Origin: Gracilaria domingensis
Lineage: Eukaryota; Rhodophyta; Florideophyceae; Gracilariales; Gracilariaceae
Reading direction: 5' to 3'
DNA: 64,000 nt
Assembly (NCBI GenBank): GCA_022539475.1
Contig: VCMS01000011.1
Coordinates: forward strand, 362,756 to 426,755
The notes under the pieces were generated by a model. It was not told where the DNA came from. It saw only the letters and a list, made by a program, of their open reading frames with translations, and searched no databases. A program made the translations under genes and the position numbers. Below are positions 29,737 through 39,746 of this stretch, in pieces; the first letter of the stretch is position 1, and the number at the start of each line of letters is the position of its first letter.

Positions 29737-32436
29737 ATGGCGCTTCATATATTGTTTCTTTTTGTTTTGATCTACAAGTCTTTTGCTAACGCTGAAGCAT
29801 CCTGGAAGAAGGTTTCCGTGAGTGGAAGCTACCCCGGACGCGGCGAGACTGCATTTTCTCGATGTGGAGGCAGCAAACTTTGTCTCCTTGGTGGCCGTGG
29901 CTCCAACCGTGTCCATATTTTGGACACTGATAAACTCCAATGGAGCCCTGGACAGCCAAACTCTATTGAGATGCATCACTTCCAAGGATTTCAAGGTCCA
30001 GACGAATGCGTATGGGTTGCGGGTGCTTGGACTGGTCCGTACCCGAATGAAAGGACGATTGACAACATATGGCGCTATTGCCCAGACTCAGATGAATGGT
30101 ACAAGGACGCGCCCATATCTCGCCCAAGAGGCTCAGGGGGGGCGTTCTTTCACAACGGCAAAGTTTATTTGGTCTCGGGAAATGTCGGTGGCCATCGTGA
30201 GGGAGCTATAGTAGTTCCCTGGTTCGATTCTTATGATCCGGAAAGGGGAAAATGGGAGCAGCTCCCCGATATTCCTCACGGTAAGTCATCGACAAACACA
30301 TGTGTATATGGCCGGCGAACATTTCGAATCATTCTAACCTTGCATTCTTTGCTGTGAGACGGGTTTCTGAATTCGGATGCAACCTTGACTTTCGCGTGTT
30401 CAGCTAGAGATCACTGCCATGCTGTGGTAAGGAACAACAAGGTGTACGTCGCTGGCGGTCGACGTTCGACATCAAAGGCACCGGAGTTTTTCGACGACAC
30501 TGTGGCTGAAGTAGATGTGTATGACTTTAGTTCTGGAAAATGGAGTACGATAGTGAGCCTTGATCATCCGCGCGGTGGCACAGCTTCTGCCGTTTATAAC
30601 AATTCTGTATACTTGATTGGCGGTGAAGGTGACAATCGAGCGTGGACCGAGGTTGATGTTCTAGACAATGAAGGCTTTGAACGTTGTCCATCTTTGCCAG
30701 AACCGCGTCACGGAACAGGAGTTGTTTCGTGCAACGGGGCGATTTGGATTGCCGGTGGGGCGCGGGTTCTCGGAGGGGGAAACAATGCCGAAGACACATA
30801 TGCATTCTTTGAGGGTAGTGATCCACCAACCTGCAAGTATCCCGAGGTTCATCAGTGGACTGCAAACCAAACATCTTCCGAAGGAGATCTAAACCGTGGC
30901 ACTGAGTTTGACGACCCGTCCGTTGAAGCTACACCTGATGAACTGGTTGAGACTACAGCACCTGTTTCTCTCCCAGAAACTATGGATTCTGTGCCTTTTT
31001 CCACTGGCGCTACCGCCGTTTCTAATACATCCGAACCCAACGAAACGATAATAGCTTCTCCTTCTCCTGGAATTAGTGATATAGAGCAACAGAAGCCTAT
31101 CTCAGTCGAAGTACTTCCTAAGTCACCTCCGTCTCTAAACCTCTCTGATTCCGACTCTGAAAACCCTGAAGATGTGCAGTCTAGTAGGAACTATTCAGAA
31201 CAGATTCCTGGAAAGAGATTTGGTAGAGATGGAAACAACTCACGAAAAGTTCCTTATGGCGAACTTGTTATTGCTGCCAGCACTGCGCCTGTTGAAGAGG
31301 GCTTCATGAATGCGATTGGTGCCAGCACTGCACCCGTTGAAGAGGCCTTTAGAACTGAATCTCCAAGAGCATCACCTCTGGCCGTGGAGAATGACTTCGG
31401 CACTGTTCCCGGTTCGCCGGAGCCCAGTTTGCCTTCGAAAACAGGCAATTCGGTGCCTATGGACCCATTATCAACTTCATCAGTTTCTGTTTCGGATTCA
31501 GATGCAGTCCCAGTCCCCTCTCTGCCTGACATAGATGGAAATGACTTGCAGAATGAGTCTTCACCGGAACCTGTTGATTCTGATGATGAAACTAGTCTTG
31601 ATTTCATTAACGGTAAGTTTCGGGCGGCCGCGACTATCATTCATGCGGGATATTGTTCGGTTGGAACACAGCCGGTGCAACTCATGACTCGCGAAATCAA
31701 TATGCTGACCATTTCTTTGATTGCTTCCCTAACAGACACTTCTCCCGAACCAACTACATTGGTTGAAATCGTTTCAAAGGAAGAAGGATCTCAACCAGCT
31801 TCGGCAGAAGAACCTGAGGGTTCCAATTTGTTACTTGAAGAAGAATTGTTTGATGATGTGGAAGCTTCAATGGAAGGCGATGCAACAACGTCATCCTGTT
31901 TTCCGTCTGATGCGCTCGTTGAATTAGAAGATGGTTCATCAAAACGGATGGGTTTTCTTCGCATAGGAGACCGCATCAAAGTTGCACACCCTGATGTATA
32001 CAGCGAGGTGTTTTTCTTTTCACACAAACACCCTGAGAAGAATTCCAAATTTCTGGAACTGAAGACATCAGCTGAAGGCGTTTCCCTGACGTTGTCACAC
32101 GACCATTTAGTATACGCAAACGGGATGGTTGTGGAAGCTTCTACGGTACAAGAGGGAGATAACTTGTTGCTCGGAAACGAGGCCAAAACTGCCTTTGTCA
32201 CGGATATTGTAGAGGTCCAGGGTTCGGGCTTGCATCATCCACATACGATGCACGGGGATATTGTTGTGAATGGTGTGGTTGCCAGCACTTTTACGTCAGC
32301 CGTCCATCCGCGATTGGCGAAAGTGCTCCTCCTACCGTTCAAGATAGCTTTCTACATGTTGCAAAACAAGGTCCACATTGAAAACGTCAACAAATATGTG
32401 CTTCGCGCCCTCGATGCAACTTGGTGGGGAGCTTGA
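29737..32436 (+). CDS. Secreted kelch-repeat protein with C-terminal Hint/Hog autoprocessing domain
   Basis: Three exons, 29737-30280, 30404-31612 and 31736-32436, joined by two GTAAGT...CAG introns of 123 nt each, give 817 residues. A signal peptide (hydrophobic MALHILFLFVLIYKSF) is followed by about five to six kelch-like blades (residues 20-350; examples LCLLGGRGS, VYVAGGRRS, VYLIGGEGD, IWIAGGARV). A long acidic Ser/Pro/Thr linker contains two ASTAPVEE copies. The C terminus (about 636-790) is a Hedgehog-type Hint domain: Cys639 in SSCFPSDALVELEDG, Thr703-x-x-His706 in TLSHDHLVY, and GDIVVNGVVASTFTSAVHP. By analogy with Hedgehog, Cys639 would form a thioester and the N-terminal kelch part would be released or attached to an adduct. 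A 40-residue hydrophobic/basic tail may be the adduct-recognition segment. Confidence 0.87.
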
Positions 32437-33197
32437 GGTATGTCATGTAACCATGGAAAGGATAAGAAAGAACCTTTTATATTTTCATTTTACCTGGTAG
32501 CGAACAATAGACATTCGTAAAGACTATTTCTTTCTCTCTCACGAAAAGCTCTTGAACGATGGTTCTTGTCTGGCGAAAGTGGTATCATCACGCACATGTG
32601 CACGAGCAACAACAAACCTCCAATAAAGCAGCGATCGCCGCCGCCGCCGTGTAGGCTATGACGATGGTCATCGTTCACGATCACAGGTTATGAGCCCATT
32701 CTCTCTCTCTCTCTTTATGGGTATTCTGGCCTAATTCCGACGCAAAATATAGCGCTTCTCGTGGAAGAAGCGCTCTCTCGCAAGGAAGGCCAGCACCCTT
32801 GAGCCCATTCAAACACTACGACTCGGTCAATCCCATACCGGTCCCATCTGCGCTAGACAAGCGAGCCCTACTGAGGCACTACCGCAACAGATATCTGGGT
32901 AGAGCTCTGGCAAACCACTACGATTGCTCTAGACGCTTGTTTATTTCGTACTTGCCGCCCTTTTAGAGTGGTACATTCCGTTCAAAGCAACTGGTTCTGA
33001 TTGTGACAGAAATCCTGAATAATCTATTAACAATGGCGGAACCTAGAGGTAGCGACAAGACGGTCTTCAACATTGTTGCAATCGACGACAAGGACACAGC
33101 CGAATCACTGAAGTTGGTTGCAGAACAAGCTGGAATTCTGACGGGGTTTGGCCTTATCCAAGTATACAGAAACAGACTTGCTGGATTATGATGTGGT

Positions 33198-33373
33198 TCC
33201 ATAAGGTGAAGGTAAACGAAAACGGCTGCAGACTTCCAACATCAGAAGAGGCCAAGAACAGCTAAGGTGAAGGTAAACGAAAACAGCTGCAGACTTCCAA
33301 CATCAGAAGCTGTTCTTGGCCTCTTCTGATGTTGGAAGTCTGCAGCCGTTTTCGTTTACCTTCACCTTATGGA
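33198..33373. repeat. Tripartite inverted repeat with 65-nt perfect arms
   Basis: Left arm 33198-33262 and right arm 33309-33373 are exact reverse complements. The 46-nt spacer 33263-33308 is itself a direct copy of 33202-33247 with one base changed (CGGCTG to CAGCTG). The unit therefore appears three times: forward, forward (shortened) and reverse. The transcript would fold into a long perfect hairpin. Confidence 0.93.
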
Positions 33374-33396
33374 GTTTAGTAATAAGAAACTACTGT
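33373..33396 (+). repeat. Dispersed 24-nt repeat, copy 1
   Basis: Begins AGTTTAGTAATAAGAAACTA and matches 38733-38756 at 22 of 24 positions. It adjoins the right arm of the large inverted repeat, and its ends (AGTTT / AAACT) can pair. It may mark the end of a small dispersed element. Confidence 0.6.
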
Positions 33397-34325
33397 CCAC
33401 AATAAAGAAGAAGAAGAACATCAGAAGCTGCTTCTAACATTACATCATGTGCCACATGATGATCATCGGGTGCAAAATTTGCACTGCAAATGTGAACATA
33501 ACGAACATTTATGTTCGTTATTATGATTATGATTATCATCTCCATGAATGTTCGTGCTTGACGAACGATCCGCAGTATTTGGCCAATATCAAATCAGGGA
33601 AGGGAAGTCAAAACACTGTCATACTGTATATGCAACGGTAAGCCTTCAAATGCTGTAAGTTTTTGTGCCGCATGAGGATTTCCTCCTAAAGACTCTTTAT
33701 TAGTAAAGAGCATTCGTTCAGATCAACCAAAGCAACCCAAATTTTGGGCTCCATGGTGCCCGTGGGCCCAAGATTGGTTCCCACGTAAACCTCAAACAAT
33801 TGCCAATGATGGTTGTGGATTGATATGTGATGTCAAACAAAACCTCTGTCGAGAGTTCGAAGAGGGAGAGTTGGACATAAATCGTCGCAAAAAAAATAGC
33901 GGAAGTTATATATTTGTTCTGTTCATACCCGTCTATGTGAGGAGTAGTACGTAACAAGTACTACTAGCTAGAGTAGACAGTGTCTACGAAGGTTGCGCTA
34001 GTACATTATGCCAGCGTAATCCTAAAGTTCGAACAAGGCTGTATCCGTTTTGAAATTGAACATGATCTCCGTTTTTTTTCAACTGTTGAGCCTGTCTTGA
34101 GCATGACAGCAGACTTTTATCTACAAGGAACGCTCCGTTACTTCGAGCGACGTGCAGGAAATCTTTGTCCGCTGCTTTGGATGGACAACTGTTGTTATTG
34201 TACAGCTCCCGAATACAGGTGGGTCTTCGGTCGGGGTGTAAGCGTGATTCACTGAATCACAGCGAGTTGCCTGAGTGAGATATTTACATTTGAAGTGATA
34301 AAAAGAATGATAGGCTGTTTAGAAT

Positions 34326-36482
34326 CTAGTACAAGTGCCGGAGCACGGAAGGTGACGACTCATTCACCATTTGCGTCGGGTTCGACAGATCCAAGCTTCT
34401 GACTCTCAGCAAGTCTGGAATGGCCATGTGTTTTGGCAACCCGCGGATCTTCCTATCTTCCGCGGCGCGTTCTTCCAGAGCAACTGCTTCCTGAATGCGA
34501 CCCTGCTTTCGAATAGCTGCCGCCAACCCCTCCATGAGCCACAAGTCAAGGTCGAGGCAATGTTGGACGGGAATACCGCTCCAGTCTTTCGAACCCCATT
34601 TACCTACAGTTTCCAACGCAGTGCCGTATTGTCTCTCCGCCTCGGAGTAGTTCCTGGCTGCCATAGACACCATCGCACAAACACCCAGTGCATCAGCATA
34701 GATAGGCATACCCGTGTATCTCATAGTTTGGAGAGTATCTAACAATTTGTTGGCCACTGACTTTGCCTTGTCCAGCCAGCCCTCCGATAGATAAATAGTG
34801 ACCAGATTTGACATTGCATTTATACCAAACGTAGACCGACCTAGACCAGCATCTGCCAGAATACGCAACGCCTTCACACAAAGCAATCGAGCGTCTCGGA
34901 TGCGATTCTTGTTGAGACGGAGGTTCGAGAGCAGTAACAATACAAGCACACTGTCCACAATGGCCGACGCTGGCGTTCCGCAGTTGGGAGTAAGGTCGCC
35001 CATGAGCTTGAGAGCTTGTAGCAAGGGTTTCTCAGCCTGCTCTGTCTTGAGCTGATCAAAGTAGGCCTCACTGAGCGCAAGTTGCAAACGAGCCTTGTTG
35101 TTCTTATCACATGGTCCACTCTTGGATTTAACCGTCGCAGTCGAAAGCGCGGGCTGTGCAGTATCAGATGAAGCCGTGCTATCGGTTCCAATCGGAAGGA
35201 ATATGTCCTCGGTTGAGGTCTCGTCGTCCATTAAAGCTTTTCGAAGCACTCGCTCGCGATTGGCGGCACTGACGCAATAGCGCATGACAGTTATGCCTGC
35301 CGTAAGAAACTCGCGCAATTGCTCGTTTCGGCCATTGAGAAGGTATTCTGAGAATTCCATGTTCTCCCTCTCGCTGTCGTACAGCGCCATGGCTTCCTCT
35401 CGCACCCAACCAACACGATGAATGTTGTCGTCCTGCAGGCGGCTGAGCTGAGTGCGGTAATGGTGAATGAAGCGGTTCTGGGCGACATCATAGGTGCCAT
35501 TGGTGACATTGTCGCTGAAAACCGTTGGGTCCTCGTTAAGGAAGAGTCTGGCGGCCTCGTTGACCTCGTAGCGGCCTTTGGAGGTGGTTATGAAGTTTGC
35601 ATTGATTAGAGTGTCCAGCATTCCCTGCATGGAGACAAGGTTGTCCTCATCGAGCCCGGCGACAGCGGTGGCTGCACGCAAATTGAATGTACGAGGGAAA
35701 ATGACGAAGTGACGCACGGCGGACTGCACAGTGCTCTTCATGGAGTGGTATTTCGAACGCAAGTTGTCGAAAACAATTGACTTGATACCGGTCATGCGGC
35801 GCAGATCGGTCTCCTGATCAACAGCGTGCTTGAGATTGACGGTATCGCGCGCATAACTCTTGGCGACGGCGAGCGCGGAGGAGACAAGTTTGTCAGTGGC
35901 AAGGTCATGTTCCTCCTCCGGGCTTGCGGATGAGCGCTCAATGGGTGAGGAGTCGAAGGAGAAGGAAGGAAGCGACGGGGGAGACGAGGTAATAGTGGCA
36001 TCGATCTGCTCGACGGCTTCCAAAGGCGGAAGCGGGGTTTGACGCGAGACGAAGGCGGACGAGGAAGAGGTGGGGAACGAAAGCAGCGACGAGAAAGCCT
36101 CAATTGTCTGGTTGGGCGGCGGCGAGGCGGCGGAGGAGGCGGTGAGTGAGGGAGTGGGGTTGGAGGCGGACAGCAGGTCGAGCGGGTTCTGGGAAAAGTC
36201 GGGAATGAGTGTGGGAGGGGTGACGGGACGGCGGGGTTGGGGGACGACCTGCGGGGAGGTGGGGGAGGCGAGCTGCTTGTGGGCGTTGCGTTGCTTTTTG
36301 CGGCGGTGGTACGAGCGGTTCTGGCGGATGCGGCGCTTCTCAATGGCGATCTTGTGCTTGCGCTCCTTGTCGGTGAGGAGGTGGTCGGGCTTGTCGAAGA
36401 CATAGGTGGCGGGGCGTCCTGGACGACGGGGGCGGGTGCGCGTGGGGGCGGGCGGTGGAGGCACCGGGGCTGGGGAGGACAT
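34326..36482 (-). CDS. AT-hook/bZIP-like basic region fused to winged-helix and TPR domains
   Basis: Predicted 718 residues from the ATG at 36482; longer in-frame sequence upstream is CpG read-through. The N terminus has an AT-hook-like RRPGRPATY (19-27) and a bZIP-like basic stretch with the N-x7-K/R pattern (RRIRQNRSYHRRKKQR, 50-65, Asn55 to Lys63). No leucine zipper follows; instead there is a Pro/Ser linker to about 190. Residues about 246-315 (FPRTFNLRAATAVAGL ... GRYEVNEAARLFL) closely resemble the winged helix that follows NB-ARC in STAND ATPases. The C-terminal half (about 440-690) is a run of TPR/kinesin-light-chain-like helices. No P-loop NTPase is present between. It is probably a nuclear regulator; the function is unknown. 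Confidence 0.7.
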   Translation of the reverse strand: MSSPAPVPPPPAPTRTRPRRPGRPATYVFDKPDHLLTDKERKHKIAIEKRRIRQNRSYHRRKKQRNAHKQLASPTSPQVVPQPRRPVTPPTLIPDFSQNPLDLLSASNPTPSLTASSAASPPPNQTIEAFSSLLSFPTSSSSAFVSRQTPLPPLEAVEQIDATITSSPPSLPSFSFDSSPIERSSASPEEEHDLATDKLVSSALAVAKSYARDTVNLKHAVDQETDLRRMTGIKSIVFDNLRSKYHSMKSTVQSAVRHFVIFPRTFNLRAATAVAGLDEDNLVSMQGMLDTLINANFITTSKGRYEVNEAARLFLNEDPTVFSDNVTNGTYDVAQNRFIHHYRTQLSRLQDDNIHRVGWVREEAMALYDSERENMEFSEYLLNGRNEQLREFLTAGITVMRYCVSAANRERVLRKALMDDETSTEDIFLPIGTDSTASSDTAQPALSTATVKSKSGPCDKNNKARLQLALSEAYFDQLKTEQAEKPLLQALKLMGDLTPNCGTPASAIVDSVLVLLLLSNLRLNKNRIRDARLLCVKALRILADAGLGRSTFGINAMSNLVTIYLSEGWLDKAKSVANKLLDTLQTMRYTGMPIYADALGVCAMVSMAARNYSEAERQYGTALETVGKWGSKDWSGIPVQHCLDLDLWLMEGLAAAIRKQGRIQEAVALEERAAEDRKIRGLPKHMAIPDLLRVRSLDLSNPTQMVNESSPSVLRHLY

Positions 36483-36993
36483 GGCGGGGGAAGGGGGCGG
36501 GGGAAGGGGACGGGGAGGTGGCAGTGGGGGGGGAGGGGTGGGCAGAAGGCGGCAGGGGCGCGAGGGGAGAGGACGGGCGGAAGTTGGGCTCATACGGCGC
36601 GGCGCATGTAGATAGTGGTATGCGCGCAAAAGTGCGGGAGCGGCGCAGCGCATGACGTGGGCGAGGCGGCGTGCGGCCGCGGCGCGCGACACAGCCGCGG
36701 CGCTGATTGGGCGACACGGCGCGGCGGCGCGGCCTCGTTGCCGCGGCGCATGCGCGCGCGCGCCGCGCGCCGCGCGCCGCGCGCCGGCGTGCCGCCGCCG
36801 CTCCGCTGATGTCACGTTGCTGCTGCGGCCGCTACTTGCGACGTGCTGACCGTCAGCGCCCCCTTCGCCGCTTTCCGAGCCGTCATAGACCGCAGACGTC
36901 GCCCGAGGCCGGCGGCCCCTCTGCCGAGTTGTACGCCGCAAGCATGTGTTCTTACCTTTGCGCTTTACTGATCACATAAGGTTCAGCAACGAG
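36483..36993. other. CpG-rich upstream region of the winged-helix/TPR gene
   Basis: About 510 bases between two minus-strand genes. The left 350 bases are very CpG-rich with a GCGCGCCGCGCGCC-type run near 36750-36790; the rest is even. It is probably the promoter of the winged-helix/TPR gene. Nothing else is visible. Confidence 0.45.
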
Positions 36994-38238
36994 TCACTCC
37001 CGCGCCGGCCACTGCTCCAAGCATTGCTCCGCGCCACACACGTACCCATTTGTCGACTCATATCGAGGATTCTTTTCTGTGAATATATCATTGTACCGCC
37101 CCCGAGCACAACCAGCGCTCCTACAGCGCCCCAGCGCGCGCCGCCCAAGCATGCGGCAGAAGCGGCTGTCAACCGCCGCCAGGCGCAAATACAGCCCGCG
37201 GCAGCTCAGCGTGTTCCCGTGGAGAGCCAGCACCGAGCTCAACTCGCCGTGCCGCGCGCATGTCACCTGCTGCCGCTGCTTGAGCTCGCGTCCGAACCGC
37301 ACGCAATCAGCGAAGCTATAATACGGGAACAAAGCGTCCTCACACACACCTATAACCTCCTTACACCATGCCTGTGCGCTATGTAGCTCCGCCCACATCT
37401 GCCGATCCGCCGGGTCAAAGTACACGAACTGCTTGAAATGGCCCGCTGTCTCTTCCTCCTGCACACTCACCGAACTGATGCGGCTTGTGCATCGTTCAAA
37501 CTGCACAAACACAAAGCGTGAAAAAGAGTAGTCCCCAATGTCAGTCACCGCAGCGTAGCTCACCTGCTTGTTGCCTTTCCATGTTATCGTGTCGTCGTAG
37601 ATGTTGCCCTTCCACAACGCACCTTTCAAAAGCGTGCTTCTTTGCAGCAAGTACCTCTTCACATTTGTCCTTGGGAATGAAAACGAGACCCCTATAGCGT
37701 ACAACCATGCGTCTACTGCGAACAGTCCGTCCAACTGTGCGGACCACAGTGCAATGTCATCGCCGTGCCGCACGTCAGCCTGCTGTAGTCGATACAGCGA
37801 ATCAATGCGAAGCAGCCGCAAAACTGCTGCAGAGATCTTATTTCCGCAGCTTTCTTCCTCGTCACCTCTTCCTACCTGAGCTGCTCCATTCCCGCATGTG
37901 CTCCGCAGTAGGCGCTTTGCTGAATTTGGTAAAGCGATGTCATCGTGAATAAAGGACGTCACATTGCAATGTCCAATTCTCAACTGAAAAGCATACTCAT
38001 CCATTGCAACGTTGGCTGCTGCATGAACAGCGTTCTTCTCGCACCAACACATTGCATCATTCCACGCTAGTAGCGCCCTGCAGCACCATGTTGAACGGGA
38101 GTGCTTTGCGCTCCCGCACGCAACTGTCAGTTGGGATAACAAAATTCCGCAGTTCTGCTCACGACGCCTTGGTGGATTCGAACAGGTGGCATTTGCCGCC
38201 AACGCTACCACGCACAGAAGCCATATGAAACAGATCAT
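36994..38238 (-). CDS. Secreted Cys-rich protein with LTP-like 8-cysteine motif
   Basis: Predicted 414 residues, intronless. It opens with a clear signal peptide (MICFIWLLCVVALAANATCS). Residues 30-115 carry the order C-x10-C-x10-CC-x10-CxC-x24-C-x23-C (Cys30, 41, 52, 53, 64, 66, 91, 115), which is the 8-cysteine skeleton of plant lipid-transfer/2S-albumin/hybrid proline-rich proteins. A possible N-glycosylation site NVT is at 92. The remaining 300 residues have further scattered Cys, aromatic beta-like stretches and no domain I recognise. It may be an extracellular or wall protein. Assignment to the LTP superfamily rests on Cys spacing alone and is uncertain in an alga. Confidence 0.6.
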   Translation of the reverse strand: MICFIWLLCVVALAANATCSNPPRRREQNCGILLSQLTVACGSAKHSRSTWCCRALLAWNDAMCWCEKNAVHAAANVAMDEYAFQLRIGHCNVTSFIHDDIALPNSAKRLLRSTCGNGAAQVGRGDEEESCGNKISAAVLRLLRIDSLYRLQQADVRHGDDIALWSAQLDGLFAVDAWLYAIGVSFSFPRTNVKRYLLQRSTLLKGALWKGNIYDDTITWKGNKQVSYAAVTDIGDYSFSRFVFVQFERCTSRISSVSVQEEETAGHFKQFVYFDPADRQMWAELHSAQAWCKEVIGVCEDALFPYYSFADCVRFGRELKQRQQVTCARHGELSSVLALHGNTLSCRGLYLRLAAVDSRFCRMLGRRALGRCRSAGCARGRYNDIFTEKNPRYESTNGYVCGAEQCLEQWPARE

Positions 38239-38732
38239 ATCCTGTATGTGTTGCTGTAAATAGAGCTGCCCGGCGTAACATTATGATCGAAGCAGCCAGG
38301 CTTTCTTACTTCCGAAACAAGGGAGCAACACATCAGCTAAAGTTGAACCTCTCGTAGACAGTAGTATGATAGCGGTCATGTAGCTTTTGTTATTGATGCA
38401 ACGTTTCTCAAACACTTAGGTCTGTGCTTGCATTTCTAAATAAAGCACATGGCAACATTATTGATGAAGTCCTAAAGCTATCCAAAAAACTGTCTGGCAG
38501 TACACGTTCGTGAAAAAGCACTGTTCCAATTTAAGCTCCGACAATAGTTAAGTTGTACGCATCAAGCGAAGAGAAAGAGAAAACATGTGAATGTCCACTG
38601 CTAGCTAGAAGCATCCCAACGAGACGTCTTAGCTGGACGGCCACGTGAAGTAAAATCGTCGGTTCAATACTTGATTCGGCATAATTCGCACAACTTCTTG
38701 GCCCGTCTAAAGAGAGAGAGTGCTCTTGCTGT

Positions 38733-38756
38733 AGTTTAGCAATGAGAAACTACTGT
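38733..38756 (+). repeat. Dispersed 24-nt repeat, copy 2
   Basis: Begins AGTTTAGCAATGAGAAACTA; two substitutions relative to 33373-33396. The flanking sequences differ, so only the core is shared. Confidence 0.6.
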
Positions 38757-39218
38757 GCAAAAAACAGAATACCACAGGGACAAAATGGCTGGAAACCCAT
38801 AACTGTACTCTGACAGAATCTATGCGACTGCATCCACAATCCTGCCAGCACCACCATCTTCATCAGTTCATTACATCGTTTTAACTCCACTGTAGGGTAA
38901 CGTGACATTCAACTACACATCTATCTCGCGACGACATTTGCGCCCGACATCAAGCAATTATTGCTACCAGATGCACGCAAATGTGTGAAAAGCATTTTTC
39001 TTTTGCGCTCATCGAAAAGCGTTCGGTGCTTTACCACCAGCACAAGAATTAAAATGCGCTCACAGCTCTTCTTTGGCCAAATTATAAAAGAAATCGGACA
39101 TCGGAGTCTCAAGATGAGGCTTGATTCGAGCGAGGTAGAGCCTCGAACTTCCAAGTCTCAGCTGCTTTTCAAGAGTTGCGAAGGAGCACAGATTGTTCGA
39201 CGAACTATGCAGCATCAT

Positions 39219-39259
39219 GAGTTTATTCCAAAGATGATGATCATCTTTGGAATAAACTC
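39219..39259. repeat. 41-bp perfect odd palindrome
   Basis: Twenty-base arms (left arm GAGTTTATTCCAAAGATGAT) that are exact reverse complements around a single G. Without a real loop it would form a cruciform or a very tight hairpin. Confidence 0.92.
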
Positions 39260-39554
39260 GCCAATGAACGTGAACGTATGCGTAATGGAATTCCCATGTG
39301 CGTCATAATTTGTGTCTCAAGACCGGACACTTCTTCACATGCTGTGAGTCGTCCCGCCCGTTGCGACACACGGCTAGTGGCTGTCGCATGCGGATGTATA
39401 TATGAGGACGCATTTGCGGATGCTACAGACGATAGACAGCTGAAAGTCTGACAAGACCTCGTGTGAGTACCAACGGTATCTACAACCCTTGGTGCGCTAA
39501 GAGGGCCAACCTTCCATCACTCGTTACCATTTTGGCAAAGGGTTTTAAGGATAA

Positions 39555-39578
39555 AAGGCTATCCTTAAGGATAGCCTT
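39555..39578. repeat. 24-bp perfect palindrome
   Basis: Arms AAGGCTATCCTT and its exact complement AAGGATAGCCTT with no spacer. It lies 170 bases downstream of the stop of the LSD1-like gene and could act in transcript 3' end formation. Confidence 0.85.
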
Positions 39579-39746
39579 AGATACCCTTCGAAGATACTGT
39601 ACCGTCGGTACATTGCACGAAACTGATGGTTTCTCTGTACAGTTTTAAGCCTTTACAAGAGTTATTACAAGGCTTTTGTGCTTAATAATTAACTTCTTTT
39701 GTGCTTGCGGTCATTTCCCGGGCGTGCGACCCTGTCTATTTAGCCG

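Larger units (their letters stand above)
32437..34325. other. AT-rich intergenic region dense in perfect hairpins
   Basis: About 1.9 kb without a supported gene. It has a CT microsatellite (32698-32715), short hairpins at 32751-32774, 33443-33461, 33498-33521, 33693-33710 and 33943-33965, and the large tripartite inverted repeat at 33198-33373. Open frames at 33003-33191 and 33980-34255 (+) are short and unrecognised. Confidence 0.55.
38239..39746. other. AT-rich intergenic region with long palindromes
   Basis: About 1.5 kb between two minus-strand genes. It contains the second copy of the 24-nt repeat (38733-38756), a 41-bp palindrome (39219-39259) and a 24-bp palindrome (39555-39578). Short open frames lack recognisable content. 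No gene is supported. Confidence 0.5.

Noticed and set aside
33003..33191. 62-codon frame in the hairpin-rich spacer
   Set aside because: Protein-like in part but too short and unrecognised to support a gene.
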